A DNA stretch of 64,000 nt, taken from NCBI GenBank assembly GCA_035690485.1, contig DASSKL010000016.1, forward strand, positions 1-64,000, given 5' to 3'. The notes beneath the pieces are model-generated. The model did not search any database, was not told the origin of the DNA, and was given only the letters and a program-made list of their open reading frames with translations. Shown piece after piece: positions 16,548 to 26,658 of this stretch. The stretch's first letter is position 1. Every line of letters begins with the position of its first letter. The stretch is from Mycobacteriales bacterium (GTDB lineage Bacteria; Actinomycetota; Actinomycetes; JAFAQI01; DASSKL01). The position numbers and the translations under genes were made by a program.

Positions 16548-18146
16548 TCAGCCGGCCACCCACACCGCCGTGTCGGTGGGCAGCCGCCCGTCGAGCAGGT
16601 CGCCGCTGCTGATCAGGACGTCGCCTGCAGGCACGTCGACCGGCTCGGCGCCGAGGTTGACCGCGCAGACGATCGCCCGCCCGCCGGCGGGTGCGGGCCG
16701 CGCGAACACCAGCACGTCCGGCGGGGCGTCCAACCACCGCAGCGCGCCGTCGCCGAGGGCCGGTTCGCTGCGGCGCAGGCCGAGAGCGGTGCGGTAGAGC
16801 GTCAACGTCGAGCCCGCGTCGCCGTCCTGCGCCGCCGCCGTGCGCTGCGACCAGTTGGCCGGCTGGGGCAGCCAGGTGCCGACGGGGCCCGGCGAGAAAC
16901 CGTAGGGCGGGGCGTCACCCGACCACGGCATCGGCACCCGGCATCCGTCGCGGCCGCGGATGGTGTGGCCGGAGCGCTCCCACACCGGATCCTGCAGGAC
17001 CTCGTCGGGCAGGTCCGCGTCGGGCAGCCCCAGCTCTTCGCCGGCGAAGAGGTACGCCGGGCCGGGCAGGGCGAGCAGCAGCAGGGCGGCCGCGCGGGCG
17101 CGCCGCAGCCCGAGTGCGCCGTCGGTCTCGCCGGCGCCGTAGCGGGAGACCGCGCGCGGGACGTCGTGGTTCGCCAGCACCCACGTGGTCGGGGCGCCCA
17201 CGGTGCCGAGCTCGGCGAGGGACCGATCGATCGCCGTGCGCAGCCGGCCGGCGGACCAGGGCGCGAACAGCAGCCGGAAGTTGAAGGCGAGCTGGAGCTC
17301 GTCGGGACGGACGTACCTCGCCACCTCGTGGGCGTCGCCGAGCCAGACCTCGCCGACGGCCATCCGGTCTCCGGCGTACGAGTCCAGAACCCGCCGCCAG
17401 GCGCGGTAGACGTCGTGCACCTCGGGCTGGTTGCAGATCGGGGTGGGGTCGAGCCGGTCCGCCATGAGGTTCGGCGTGCCGGTCGGGTCGTCGGGCAGCC
17501 CGGCGGCCTTGAAGAGCATGTGCGCCACGTCGATCCGGAAGCCGTCGACCCCGCGGTCGAGCCAGAACCGCAACGTGCGCTCGTAGTCGGCGGGCACGTC
17601 CGGGTGCCGCCAGTCGAGGTCGGGCTGCTCGGGGGCGAACAGGTGCAGGTACCACTGGCCGTCCGGCAGCCGCGTCCACGCGGGCCCGCCGAACATCGAC
17701 CGCCAGTTGTTGGGCGGCTCGCTTCCGTCGGGACCGCGGCCGTCGCGGAACAGGTAGCGGGCCCGGGCCGCACCGGACAGCCCGTCGCGCAGCGCCGCCT
17801 GGAACCACGGGTGCGCGGTGCTGCTGTGGTTGGGCACCACGTCGACGGTGACGCGCAGGCCGGCGGCGTGGGCGTCGGCGACCAGGGCGTCGAAGTCGTC
17901 CAGCGTCCCGAACAGCGGGTCGACCGCGCGCGGGTCGGCCACGTCGTAGCCGTGGTCGGCCTGCGGGGAGCGGTAGAACGGCGTGAGCCACAGCGCGTCC
18001 ACACCGAGGTCGCGCAGGTACGGCAGCCGCGACCGGATGCCGGCCAGGTCACCGACCCCGTCGCCGTCGGCGTCGGCGAAGCTGCGGATGTAGATCTCGT
18101 AGAAGACGGCGTCGCGCCACCACGGCGCGCCGGTGGGCGACGTCAC
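16548..18146 (-). CDS. GH13 alpha-glucosidase / oligo-1,6-glucosidase-like enzyme
   Basis: Cytoplasmic glycoside hydrolase family 13 enzyme of 532 aa that hydrolyses alpha-glucosidic bonds of maltodextrins or isomaltose/trehalose-like sugars. The four GH13 regions are present: DVVPNHSS (about 105), GFRIDVAHML with the nucleophile Asp (about 200), GEVWLG with the acid/base Glu (about 268), and ANHDVPR (about 330). The N terminus WWRDAVFYEIYIRSFAD is typical of the oligo-1,6-glucosidase subgroup. No signal peptide. No transporter or regulator is adjacent, so the substrate is uncertain. The start is a leaderless GTG, 8 bp from a TAGCCT box. Confidence 0.9.
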   Translation of the reverse strand: MTSPTGAPWWRDAVFYEIYIRSFADADGDGVGDLAGIRSRLPYLRDLGVDALWLTPFYRSPQADHGYDVADPRAVDPLFGTLDDFDALVADAHAAGLRVTVDVVPNHSSTAHPWFQAALRDGLSGAARARYLFRDGRGPDGSEPPNNWRSMFGGPAWTRLPDGQWYLHLFAPEQPDLDWRHPDVPADYERTLRFWLDRGVDGFRIDVAHMLFKAAGLPDDPTGTPNLMADRLDPTPICNQPEVHDVYRAWRRVLDSYAGDRMAVGEVWLGDAHEVARYVRPDELQLAFNFRLLFAPWSAGRLRTAIDRSLAELGTVGAPTTWVLANHDVPRAVSRYGAGETDGALGLRRARAAALLLLALPGPAYLFAGEELGLPDADLPDEVLQDPVWERSGHTIRGRDGCRVPMPWSGDAPPYGFSPGPVGTWLPQPANWSQRTAAAQDGDAGSTLTLYRTALGLRRSEPALGDGALRWLDAPPDVLVFARPAPAGGRAIVCAVNLGAEPVDVPAGDVLISSGDLLDGRLPTDTAVWVAG

Positions 18147-18154
18147 GGGGCCGA

Positions 18155-18160
18155 AGGCTA
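18155..18160 (-). promoter_or_regulatory. Leaderless promoter -10 of the GH13 gene
   Basis: TAGCCT on the minus strand lies 8 bp before the GTG at 18146; no RBS is present. Confidence 0.55.
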
Positions 18161-18572
18161 GCGAGAGCGAGCCACGGGCTTCGGCCGGACATCCTCCTTA
18201 CGGCTGATTTTGCCGGTATCAGGAGCGCAGAACGCCGCTCTGACCTGCAACGACGCGCGTTTGCGCAGGTCAGGACACCGGTTGACAGGAAAGGGGCCCG
18301 AGTCTGTACGGTGCCCCGGTCCAGTAGGACACCGCACGTACGGGGACGGCCTCCGCCCGGAGGCTCCGGCGAGGTCAGCGCGGCGCGCAAGCGTCGTGTG
18401 GTGCCAGGCTTCGCCGGAAACAGCGCTGCGCCCCCGGAGTGCGGGCGCGCAGGCAGGGGAGGGTCCGGGCGGCCAGTAGACAACAGTGTCCGTCCCCACA
18501 GCCGGTGGGAAGACATTGGTCCGAAGGCCGCCTGGGCCCTGCACCCGTCACGTCCGCGCCGCGCCCTGCCGG
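18161..18572 (+). other. Long intergenic region, candidate structured RNA upstream of lnt
   Basis: No protein gene is supported here. A plus-strand promoter-like pair is visible: TTGACA at 18282-18287 and TGTACG at 18305-18310 (17-bp spacer). It points away from the leaderless lnt promoter 270 bp downstream and so would make a separate RNA. After it come several stable hairpins: GTCC-AGTA-GGAC (18319-18330), GCCTCC-GCCC-GGAGGC (18349-18364), CTGCGCCC with GGGCG-CGCAG (18426-18452), and CCCAC-AGCCG-GTGGG (18495-18509). I could not match it to RNase P RNA, tmRNA, SRP RNA or a cobalamin riboswitch. Confidence 0.35.
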
Positions 18573-18578
18573 TAGCCT
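18573..18578 (+). promoter_or_regulatory. Leaderless promoter -10 of lnt
   Basis: TAGCCT is 7 bp before the GTG at 18586; there is no RBS. This fixes the lnt start well inside a longer open frame that begins at 18439. Confidence 0.6.
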
Positions 18579-18585
18579 CGACGGG

Positions 18586-20199
18586 GTGACCGGCACGCTG
18601 ACCGCGCTGCAACCGGAAGCCGTGCGCGGCCGGCACCGTCGCCCCTCGCGCACCCGCGTCCTGCGCTGGTCGGTTCCCGCTCGGGTCGCCACCGGCGCCG
18701 TCGGGGGACTGGCAGTCTGGACCTCGTTCCCGCCGCTGGACCTGTGGCCGCTCGCGCTCGCCGGGGTCGCGCTGCTCTGGCTGGCCTGCTACGGCGCCCG
18801 GGCCCGGGTCGCGGCCCTCGTCGGGCTGGTGGCCGGGCTGGTGCAATTCGTCTGCCTGCTGACCTGGCTGCGCGTCATCGGGATCGACGCCTGGCTGGTC
18901 CTCGCGCTCACCCAGGCGATCTGGCTCGCCGCGCTCGGCGCCGGCCTGGCCGCCGTCGGGCGGCTGCCGGCCTGGTCGCTGTGGGGCGCCGCGTTGTGGG
19001 TGGCCGAGGAGTTCGGGCGCAGCCGGGTGCCGTTCGGCGGTTTCAGCTGGGGGCGCCTGGGCTTCGGGCAGGACGGCGGCCCGCTGCTCCGCTACGCCGC
19101 CGTCGCCGGCGCTCCGCTGGTGACGTTCGCCGTCGCTCTGGGCGGTGGCCTGCTCGCGTGGCTCGTGCTGTCCGGCGTACGCCGCCGCGTCGACGTCCGA
19201 CTGGTCCTGCCGGCACTCGCCGGCCTCGCCGCCGTGGTCCTCGCCGGGCTTGCCGTGCCCGTGGGCACCGGGGGAGCGCGCCACCTCCGGGTCGCGATCG
19301 TCCAGGGCAACGTGCCGCGGCTGGGCCTCGACGAGTTCGCGCAGGCCCGCGCCGTGGTGCGCAACCACGCGGCGGTCACCGAGCGGCTCGCCGCCGAGGT
19401 GCAGGCCGGCCGCCGTCCGGCGCCGCAGGTAGTCGTGTGGCCCGAGAACTCCTCGGACTTCGACCCGTTCGTCGACGCGCAGACCCGCGCGCTCATCGAG
19501 GGGGCGGTCCGGTCGATCGGCGTGCCGACCCTGGTGGGCGCGGTGCTCAACGGCCCGGGCCCGCGGCACGTCCGCAACACCGGCATCGTGTGGGACCCCG
19601 TCAAGGGTGCGACCCAGATCTACGTCAAGCAGCACCTCGTGCCGTTCGGCGAGTACGTGCCGTTCCGCGCCGAGCTCGGCGGACTCATCGGCCGGCTGTC
19701 GCTGGTGCCCAACGACTTCGTCCCCGGCCACCGGCCCGGCGTCCTCACCCTCGGGCCCGCCACCATCGCCGACGTCATCTGCTTCGAGGTGGCCGACGAC
19801 GGCGTGGTCCGCGAGGCGGTCAACGGCGGCGGCCGGCTGCTGGTCGTGCAGACCAACGACGCCACCTACGAGCACCGCACCGACGACGGCTACGGCGGCG
19901 AACCGGCGCAGCAGCTGGCGATCACCCGGCTGCGCGCGGTCGAGCACGGTCGCGCCGCAGTCGTCGCCGCCACGAGCGGCGTCAGTGCGGTCGTCGCTCC
20001 CGACGGCACCGTGCTGCAGCGCACCGGGGTCTTCCGGCCGGCGATGCTCTCCGCCGACGTGCCGCTGCGCAGCGAACGCACCCTTGCCGACCGGATGGGC
20101 GCCTGGCCCGAGCGGGGGATCGCGTTGACGGGTGTGGTCGTCCTGGCCGTCGCCGTCGCCCTCCGCCGCCGTCAGCAGACAGGGGAGCAGCACGGGTGA
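18586..20199 (+). CDS. lnt: Apolipoprotein N-acyltransferase
   Basis: Lnt attaches a fatty acid to the N-terminal cysteine of lipoproteins at the membrane outer face. The 537-aa protein has about six membrane segments in the first 230 residues, then a nitrilase-fold domain with the Glu-Lys-Cys triad in [28 protein letters not shown] and [11 protein letters not shown] last transmembrane helix and RRRQQTGEQ close the protein. In M. tuberculosis this domain is fused to Dpm1 as Ppm1; here the two are separate genes that overlap by GTGA. The start is a leaderless GTG. Confidence 0.94.
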   Translation: MTGTLTALQPEAVRGRHRRPSRTRVLRWSVPARVATGAVGGLAVWTSFPPLDLWPLALAGVALLWLACYGARARVAALVGLVAGLVQFVCLLTWLRVIGIDAWLVLALTQAIWLAALGAGLAAVGRLPAWSLWGAALWVAEEFGRSRVPFGGFSWGRLGFGQDGGPLLRYAAVAGAPLVTFAVALGGGLLAWLVLSGVRRRVDVRLVLPALAGLAAVVLAGLAVPVGTGGARHLRVAIVQGNVPRLGLDEFAQARAVVRNHAAVTERLAAEVQAGRRPAPQVVVWPENSSDFDPFVDAQTRALIEGAVRSIGVPTLVGAVLNGPGPRHVRNTGIVWDPVKGATQIYVKQHLVPFGEYVPFRAELGGLIGRLSLVPNDFVPGHRPGVLTLGPATIADVICFEVADDGVVREAVNGGGRLLVVQTNDATYEHRTDDGYGGEPAQQLAITRLRAVEHGRAAVVAATSGVSAVVAPDGTVLQRTGVFRPAMLSADVPLRSERTLADRMGAWPERGIALTGVVVLAVAVALRRRQQTGEQHG

Positions 20200-20990
20200 A
20201 CGACCACATCGACCGGGTGCTGGTCGCGATGCCCACCTACAACGAGCGTGACAACCTGCCGCACACGCTTGCCCGGCTGCGCGCCGCCGTGCCCTCGGCC
20301 GACGTCCTCGTCGTCGACGACGGCAGCCCCGACGGCACCGGCGACCTGGCCGACGAGCTGGCCGCGGGCGACCCGCAGGTCCACGTCATGCACCGCAGTG
20401 AGAAGGCCGGCCTCGGTGCGGCGTACATCGCGGCGTTCCGGTGGGCGCTGGAACGCGGCTACGACGCGGTCGTGGAGATGGACGCCGACGGCTCGCACGC
20501 GCCCGAGGAGCTGCCACGGCTTCTCGAGGCGCTGGCCGACGCCGACCTGGTGCTCGGCTCGCGGTGGGTCAGCGGTGGCGAGGTGCGGCAGTGGCCGGCG
20601 GCCCGCATGCTGCTGTCACGGGGCGGCAACGTCTACACCCGGGTCATGCTCGGGCTGCCGTTGAAGGACGCCACCGGCGGATACCGCGCCTACCGCAGGC
20701 GGGTGCTCGAGTCGCTGCCGCTCGACCGGGTCGCCTCGCAGGGCTACTGCTTCCAGATCGACCTGGCCTGGCGGGCCTGGCAGGCGGGCTTCCGGGTGCG
20801 CGAGGTGCCGATCACGTTCGTCGAGCGGACCGCCGGAGCGAGCAAGATGAGCCGCACGATCGTCGCGGAGGCGCTGTGGCGGGTGACGGCCTGGGGGATC
20901 ACCGGCCGCCGCTCGACACCACGCCGCACCCACGTCGAGGGCGGACATGAAAGAGCCAGGTCACGCATTCGGGGGGGGTCGAACACGTGA
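20196..20990 (+). CDS. dpm1: Polyprenol-phosphate mannosyltransferase (Dpm1/Ppm1 catalytic unit)
   Basis: GT2 glycosyltransferase of 264 aa that transfers mannose from GDP-mannose to polyprenyl phosphate, providing the donor for protein and lipoglycan mannosylation. Motifs: [45 protein letters not shown] and LGSRWVSGG. It lacks a membrane domain, so the overlapping upstream lnt product may anchor it, as in the fused mycobacterial Ppm1. The GTG start overlaps the lnt stop. The last codons run into a terminator hairpin shared with rbpA. The GDP-mannose-related gene at 31.2 kb could be linked to its substrate. Confidence 0.93.
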   Translation: MNDHIDRVLVAMPTYNERDNLPHTLARLRAAVPSADVLVVDDGSPDGTGDLADELAAGDPQVHVMHRSEKAGLGAAYIAAFRWALERGYDAVVEMDADGSHAPEELPRLLEALADADLVLGSRWVSGGEVRQWPAARMLLSRGGNVYTRVMLGLPLKDATGGYRAYRRRVLESLPLDRVASQGYCFQIDLAWRAWQAGFRVREVPITFVERTAGASKMSRTIVAEALWRVTAWGITGRRSTPRRTHVEGGHERARSRIRGGSNT

Positions 20991-20996
20991 CCTGGC
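20955..20996. terminator. Bidirectional terminator between dpm1 and rbpA
   Basis: A perfect 11-bp inverted repeat, GCCAGGTCACG (20955-20965) and CGTGACCTGGC (20986-20996), surrounds a 20-nt loop with a run of eight G. The dpm1 stop codon is inside the right arm. It serves two converging genes. Confidence 0.7.
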
Positions 20997-21029
20997 GGTC
21001 CTAGGTGCCGGCGGTGGGCCGGCAGTCGA

Positions 21030-21374
21030 TCAGGCCGACTTGCGGTCGTGACCCCGCAGAACTGCCAGGCGCTCGGCGAGGACCTCCTCGAGGTCCTCGG
21101 TGGTACGCCGCTCCATGAGCATGTCCCAGTGCGTGCGCGGCGGCTTCGCGGGCTTCTCCTCGGGCAGGCTGCCGTCGACGAGGATCGCGATGGCCCCGCA
21201 CGCCTTGCACTCCCAGGTGGCCGGGATGTCGGCGTCGGCGGCGAGAGGCACGGTGAACTTGTGACCGCGTGGGCAGTCGAACGCCACGTCGCGACGCGGT
21301 GCCAGCTCGGTGTGCCGGTCGGTCTCGTAACTAATCGCACCGAGGCGGGTGCCTCGGAGAACTCGCTCGCCCAT
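21030..21374 (-). CDS. rbpA: RNA polymerase-binding protein RbpA
   Basis: Essential actinobacterial transcription factor that binds RNA polymerase and group 1/2 sigma factors and stabilises open complexes. The 114-aa sequence matches family length and landmarks: ERVLRGTRLGAISYETDR at the N terminus, a core domain, the basic linker KPPRTHWDMLMERR, and the sigma-interaction domain TTEDLEEVLAERLAVLRG. The core has CPRGH and CKAC, the zinc-binding set reported for the Streptomyces form and absent from the mycobacterial form. The ATG follows GGGAGG by 9 bp. A SigR-type promoter lies upstream. Confidence 0.96.
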   Translation of the reverse strand: MGERVLRGTRLGAISYETDRHTELAPRRDVAFDCPRGHKFTVPLAADADIPATWECKACGAIAILVDGSLPEEKPAKPPRTHWDMLMERRTTEDLEEVLAERLAVLRGHDRKSA

Positions 21375-21413
21375 GTTTGCTTGCCTCCCGGGCGTTGGAT
21401 GTCTCTTATCGGG

Positions 21414-21440
21414 AACGAGCCAACGCAGCAAAGGATTCCC
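21414..21440 (-). promoter_or_regulatory. SigR/SigH-type promoter of rbpA
   Basis: On the minus strand GGGAAT (21440-21435) is followed after exactly 18 bp by GTT (21416-21414), matching the thiol-stress sigma consensus GGAAT-N18-GTT. The transcript would begin near 21407, giving a leader of about 33 nt with an RBS. Streptomyces rbpA is known to be SigR dependent. Confidence 0.7.
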
Positions 21441-21511
21441 GTCATCGACCACGAGAACCCGCCTGCCGCAATGTCGGCTCGCGCCAACCGCAGTCTTGAG
21501 GAGGCCCATAG

Positions 21512-21982
21512 ATGAGCGCCCGCGGGTGGAAACAGGCTACCGCACCTGCCGTCGGAGTCGCGGACGCGGTGCGCGTCGCGGCGCGGCGTCGCGACCGGTC
21601 CGACGGGTTGGGCCGGCTCTCGTTGCAGGCGATCAGTGCGGTCCGGGCCGGGCTCGGCGGCGGGATGCTGCTGTTGCCGGAGCTGTCGGCGCAGCTGCTG
21701 GGTGCCGACGTCGACACCGCGCGCTCCGCGAACTGGCTGACCCGCATGGTCGGTGCCCGGGAGCTGGCACTCGGGGTCGTGGCCCTTGCCGGGGCCTACG
21801 GCGGCGGCGGCGGTGCTCGCGGCGCGTTCCTGGCACAGGTGGCCGCGGACTCCGGCGATGCGGCGACGTTGGCGCACGCCGCGGTGACCGGCCGGTTGCC
21901 GGCGCGCCCCGCAACGCTGATCGCCGCGTTCGCCGCGGCATCGGTGGCCGCCGAGCTGTATCTCGCGGCGCGGCACGCATGA
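21512..21982 (+). CDS. Small membrane protein, unknown function
   Basis: Hydrophobic protein of 156 aa with perhaps three or four membrane segments (for example LGGGMLLLPELSAQLL, ELALGVVALAGAYGGG and TLIAAFAAASVAAELYLA). It has a basic N terminus and an internal WLTRMVGARELALG motif resembling DUF4267-type proteins; I am not sure of the family. The ATG has GAGGAGG 7 bp upstream. It is divergent from rbpA and is the last gene before the dif-like site. Confidence 0.7.
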   Translation: MSARGWKQATAPAVGVADAVRVAARRRDRSDGLGRLSLQAISAVRAGLGGGMLLLPELSAQLLGADVDTARSANWLTRMVGARELALGVVALAGAYGGGGGARGAFLAQVAADSGDAATLAHAAVTGRLPARPATLIAAFAAASVAAELYLAARHA

Positions 21983-22039
21983 GATCGCGTACGCCGGCAG
22001 CGGTAGCCCCTCCCGAGCCCCTTTCGTCCTCACCCGCCG

Positions 22040-22067
22040 TGTGCCGATAATGGACATTATGTCAAGT
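22040..22067. other. dif: Putative dif chromosome dimer resolution site
   Basis: A 28-bp site of canonical XerCD layout: left arm TGTGCCGATAA (22040-22050), 6-bp core TGGACA, and right arm TTATGTCAAGT (22057-22067). Against the E. coli dif arms (GGTGCGCATAA and TTATGTTAAAT), 8 of 11 and 9 of 11 positions match. It lies in the intergenic space between two plus-strand genes, where gene orientation changes across the window. A XerD gene is at 47.6-48.5 kb. Dimer resolution and terminus location are inferred from this. Confidence 0.85.
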
Positions 22068-22078
22068 CGAGTTCGGCG

Positions 22079-22084
22079 TACCCT
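22079..22084 (+). promoter_or_regulatory. Leaderless promoter -10 of the HAD gene
   Basis: TACCCT is 6 bp before the GTG at 22091. The matching -35 position (about 22055-22061) falls within the core and right arm of the dif-like site. Confidence 0.5.
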
Positions 22085-22090
22085 CCCCGC

Positions 22091-22585
22091 GTGACCGAAC
22101 GCCCGCTGGCGATCGTCGACATCGACGGGGTGGTCGCGGACGTGCGGCACCGGCTGCACCACGTCCGGGGCCGGCCGAAGGACTGGGATGCGTTCTTCGC
22201 CGCCATCCCGGACGACCCGCCGCTGGCCGACGGCATCGCGCTGGCGCGCGAGCTGGCGGCGGTCTACGACCTGGTCTACGTCACGGGTCGGCCCGAGCAG
22301 ACGCGCGGCGACACGCAGCGGTGGCTCGACCGGCACGGCCTTCCGCCCGGGCGGCTGGTGATGCGCCGCGCCCGCGATCGGCGCCCGGCGCGGCTGGCGA
22401 AGCCGGAGCTGGTCCGTGCGCTGGCGAAGGGGCGCCAGGTCGCCCTGGTCGTCGACGACGACGCCGAGGTCTGCGCCGCGATGCGCGGGGCGGGCTGGCC
22501 GGTCCGCCACGCCGACTGGATGGCGGAGGACGCGGCGAGTGGTGTGACCTTGCGAGCGGCCCAGGAAGGTCAAGGCCGGACGTAG
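22091..22585 (+). CDS. HAD-superfamily phosphatase, polynucleotide kinase-phosphatase type
   Basis: Protein of 164 aa with HAD motifs. Motif I is VDIDGVVADVRHRL (residues 9-22), motif II is YVTGRP (about 61), and motif IV is LVVDDDAEVC (about 118). The DIDG..AD.RHRL form resembles the 3'-phosphatase domain of T4 polynucleotide kinase-like proteins, so an end-healing nucleic-acid phosphatase is possible; the substrate is not established. The start is a leaderless GTG whose promoter overlaps the dif-like site. The stop codon lies in the first copy of a 13-bp tandem repeat. Confidence 0.8.
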   Translation: MTERPLAIVDIDGVVADVRHRLHHVRGRPKDWDAFFAAIPDDPPLADGIALARELAAVYDLVYVTGRPEQTRGDTQRWLDRHGLPPGRLVMRRARDRRPARLAKPELVRALAKGRQVALVVDDDAEVCAAMRGAGWPVRHADWMAEDAASGVTLRAAQEGQGRT

Positions 22586-22599
22586 GGGCCGGACGTAGG
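22574..22599 (+). repeat. Perfect tandem repeat, 2 x 13 bp
   Basis: GGCCGGACGTAGG occurs twice with no gap (22574-22586 and 22587-22599), spanning the stop codon of the HAD gene. It probably arose by slippage or a small duplication. Confidence 0.6.
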
Positions 22600-22763
22600 A
22601 GCCCGCTACGCCGTTCGTCCACAGTCACTAGCCCAAACGCATCGTTCGACCCGGAATGGTCCACAAAAGTGGTCGCCGTGCTATTCGGTGGACCAGTAGA
22701 TCTGCCGACATGGACATCAACCGCTTCGCCTGCCGGAGCGACCAAGAAGTGCGACCGGGCGAC

Positions 22764-22779
22764 CCTCGGCCGCCCGAGG
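22764..22779 (+). other. Leader hairpin before the DUF5999 gene
   Basis: CCTCGG-CCGC-CCGAGG is a perfect 6-bp hairpin ending 9 bp upstream of the GGAGG ribosome site of the next gene. It does not cover the RBS. The other 180 bases between 22586 and 22798 show no gene and no clear promoter. Confidence 0.35.
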
Positions 22780-22798
22780 ACCAGCACCGGAGGCACAC

Positions 22799-23014
22799 AT
22801 GTGCCCACACGAGCCGCAGTGCCCAGCCGCCGACGCGGCCGACCGCGATGCCGCACGCGTCGTCTCGAGCCACCCCGAGCAAGGCTGGAGCCTGCTCTGC
22901 AACGGCGTCGTCTCCTTCGACGACACCGGTGACCTGCTGCCCGACGGGCGCGTCGTCGCCCCTCGCCGCCCGCTCGAGAGCCAGCCGGAGAGCCACCCGG
23001 TCAACGCCGCCTGA
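22799..23014 (+). CDS. DUF5999 family protein
   Basis: Small protein of 71 aa beginning MCPHEPQCPAADAADRDAARVVSSHPEQG, then WSLLCNGVVSFDDTGDLLPDGRVVAPRRPL. This is the full conserved signature of the DUF5999 family widespread in Streptomyces and relatives; the function is unknown. Three Cys and one His lie within the first 35 residues. The ATG is preceded by GGAGG with a 5-bp gap. It ends 3 bp before the stop of the convergent gcvP. Confidence 0.85.
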   Translation: MCPHEPQCPAADAADRDAARVVSSHPEQGWSLLCNGVVSFDDTGDLLPDGRVVAPRRPLESQPESHPVNAA

Positions 23015-23017
23015 CGC

Positions 23018-25885
<2,868 letters not shown>

Positions 25886-25894
25886 AGCACCATC

Positions 25895-25900
25895 ACGCTA
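25895..25900 (-). promoter_or_regulatory. Promoter -10 of gcvP
   Basis: TAGCGT on the minus strand lies 9 bp before the gcvP GTG, with no RBS in between. The mRNA is leaderless or nearly so. Confidence 0.5.
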
Positions 25901-25922
25901 GCAGCGGCCCCGCGCGAACCGC

Positions 25923-26537
25923 CTACGCGCTGGTGCGGCGGCGGCGGCGGTGGGCGAGCTCGTCGGCTCCCTCAGTCACGGGCACGGTCTGGCCGGAGTC
26001 GTCGGCCCGCTCGGCCGGCAGCGCGGCGAGCGAGCCCTCGACCTCGCGGACCACGCGACCGACGGCGATGCCGAACACGGCCTGACCGCCCTGCAGGAGG
26101 TCGACGACCTCGTCGGGTGAGCTCAGCTCGTAGATGGTCGTGCCGTCGCTCATCAGCGTGATCTGCGCGAGGTCCTGCGCACCGCGTCGGCGCAGGTGCT
26201 CGACGGCGGTGCGGATGTTGTGCAGCGAGACGCCCGAGTCGAGCAGCTTCTTGATGACCTTCAGGACCAGGATGTCGCGGAAGGAGTAGAGCCGCTGCGT
26301 GCCGGACCCCTGGGCCGGCCTGACGCTGGGCTCGAGCAGGCCGGTGCGCGCCCAGTAGTCGAGCTGCCGGTAGGTGATGCCTGCGGCCGAGCAGGCGGTC
26401 GGGCCGCGGTAGCCGACGTTGTCGGTCGCGCCGCCGTGCGGATCGTCGAGCTCGAAAAGCTCTTGCTGCTCCCCCGTCGGCTGGGCACCGGTCGTTGCGC
26501 TCGGGTCGCCGACGCGTCCGGTCGTCCTGCTCTCCAC
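25923..26537 (-). CDS. MerR-family regulator (Rv1830 / ResR-McdR type)
   Basis: Regulator of 204 aa. A disordered N terminus precedes the winged helix (GPTACSAAGITYRQLDYWARTGLLEPS, then GSGTQRLYSFRDILVLKVIKKLLDSGVSLHNIRTAVEHL). The C-terminal part carries DGTTIYELSSPDEVVDLLQGGQAVFGIAVG, a conserved effector or dimer region. In mycobacteria the orthologue by position, Rv1830 (ResR/McdR), affects growth and division genes. The GTG at 26537 has GGAGG 6 bp upstream; an ATG 21 bp further upstream lacks an RBS. An inverted repeat near its transcription start suggests autoregulation. Confidence 0.9.
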   Translation of the reverse strand: MESRTTGRVGDPSATTGAQPTGEQQELFELDDPHGGATDNVGYRGPTACSAAGITYRQLDYWARTGLLEPSVRPAQGSGTQRLYSFRDILVLKVIKKLLDSGVSLHNIRTAVEHLRRRGAQDLAQITLMSDGTTIYELSSPDEVVDLLQGGQAVFGIAVGRVVREVEGSLAALPAERADDSGQTVPVTEGADELAHRRRRRTSA

Positions 26538-26622
26538 GGGGAACCTCCGCTCGTGCATCGGACGACTGACGGTATGGAGGCCGTCGTACGCCGTCAACGT
26601 CCTCCGACGGCGCGTCAAAACT

Positions 26623-26652
26623 CTCAACCTCAGGTCGAGCCTTAGATATATC
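26623..26652 (-). promoter_or_regulatory. AT-rich -10 and inverted-repeat operator of the merR gene
   Basis: GATATATC (26645-26652) is unusually AT-rich for this genome and can serve as a -10 region on the minus strand. Directly downstream is a 17-bp inverted repeat, CTCGACCT-G-AGGTTGAG (26639-26623 on the minus strand), with one mismatch between arms. It would overlap the transcription start, a good place for autorepression. Confidence 0.5.
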
Positions 26653-26658
26653 GGCGGA

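Noticed and set aside
18456-18463. KOPS-like octamers (GGGNAGGG) pointing toward dif
   Set aside because: One copy at 18456 and copies at 22081 and about 28393 point the right way, but others right of dif (for example near 24990, 30287 and 33926) point the wrong way. A proper count is needed, so I do not use it as evidence.
18282-18530. RNase P RNA or cobalamin riboswitch before lnt
   Set aside because: A GGGTCCGGGC-like stretch is present, but the conserved RNase P core and the B12-box sequences are missing.
18439-18585. Longer N terminus for Lnt starting at 18439
   Set aside because: The extra 49 residues are Arg/Pro/Ser rich and unlike Lnt, and a TAGCCT box lies 7 bp before the GTG at 18586.
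22029-22050. Sigma-28 promoter at CTCA...GCCGATAA
   Set aside because: The spacer is only 10 bp, and GCCGATAA is part of the left dif arm.
22047-22060. Perfect palindrome ATAATG-GA-CATTAT as a repressor operator
   Set aside because: The palindrome is explained by the facing inner ends of the two dif arms; the flanking bases also match XerC and XerD arms, which a simple operator would not require.
25886-25922. Glycine riboswitch controlling gcvP
   Set aside because: The gap upstream of gcvP is 37 bp with a promoter box next to the start codon; there is no room for an aptamer.
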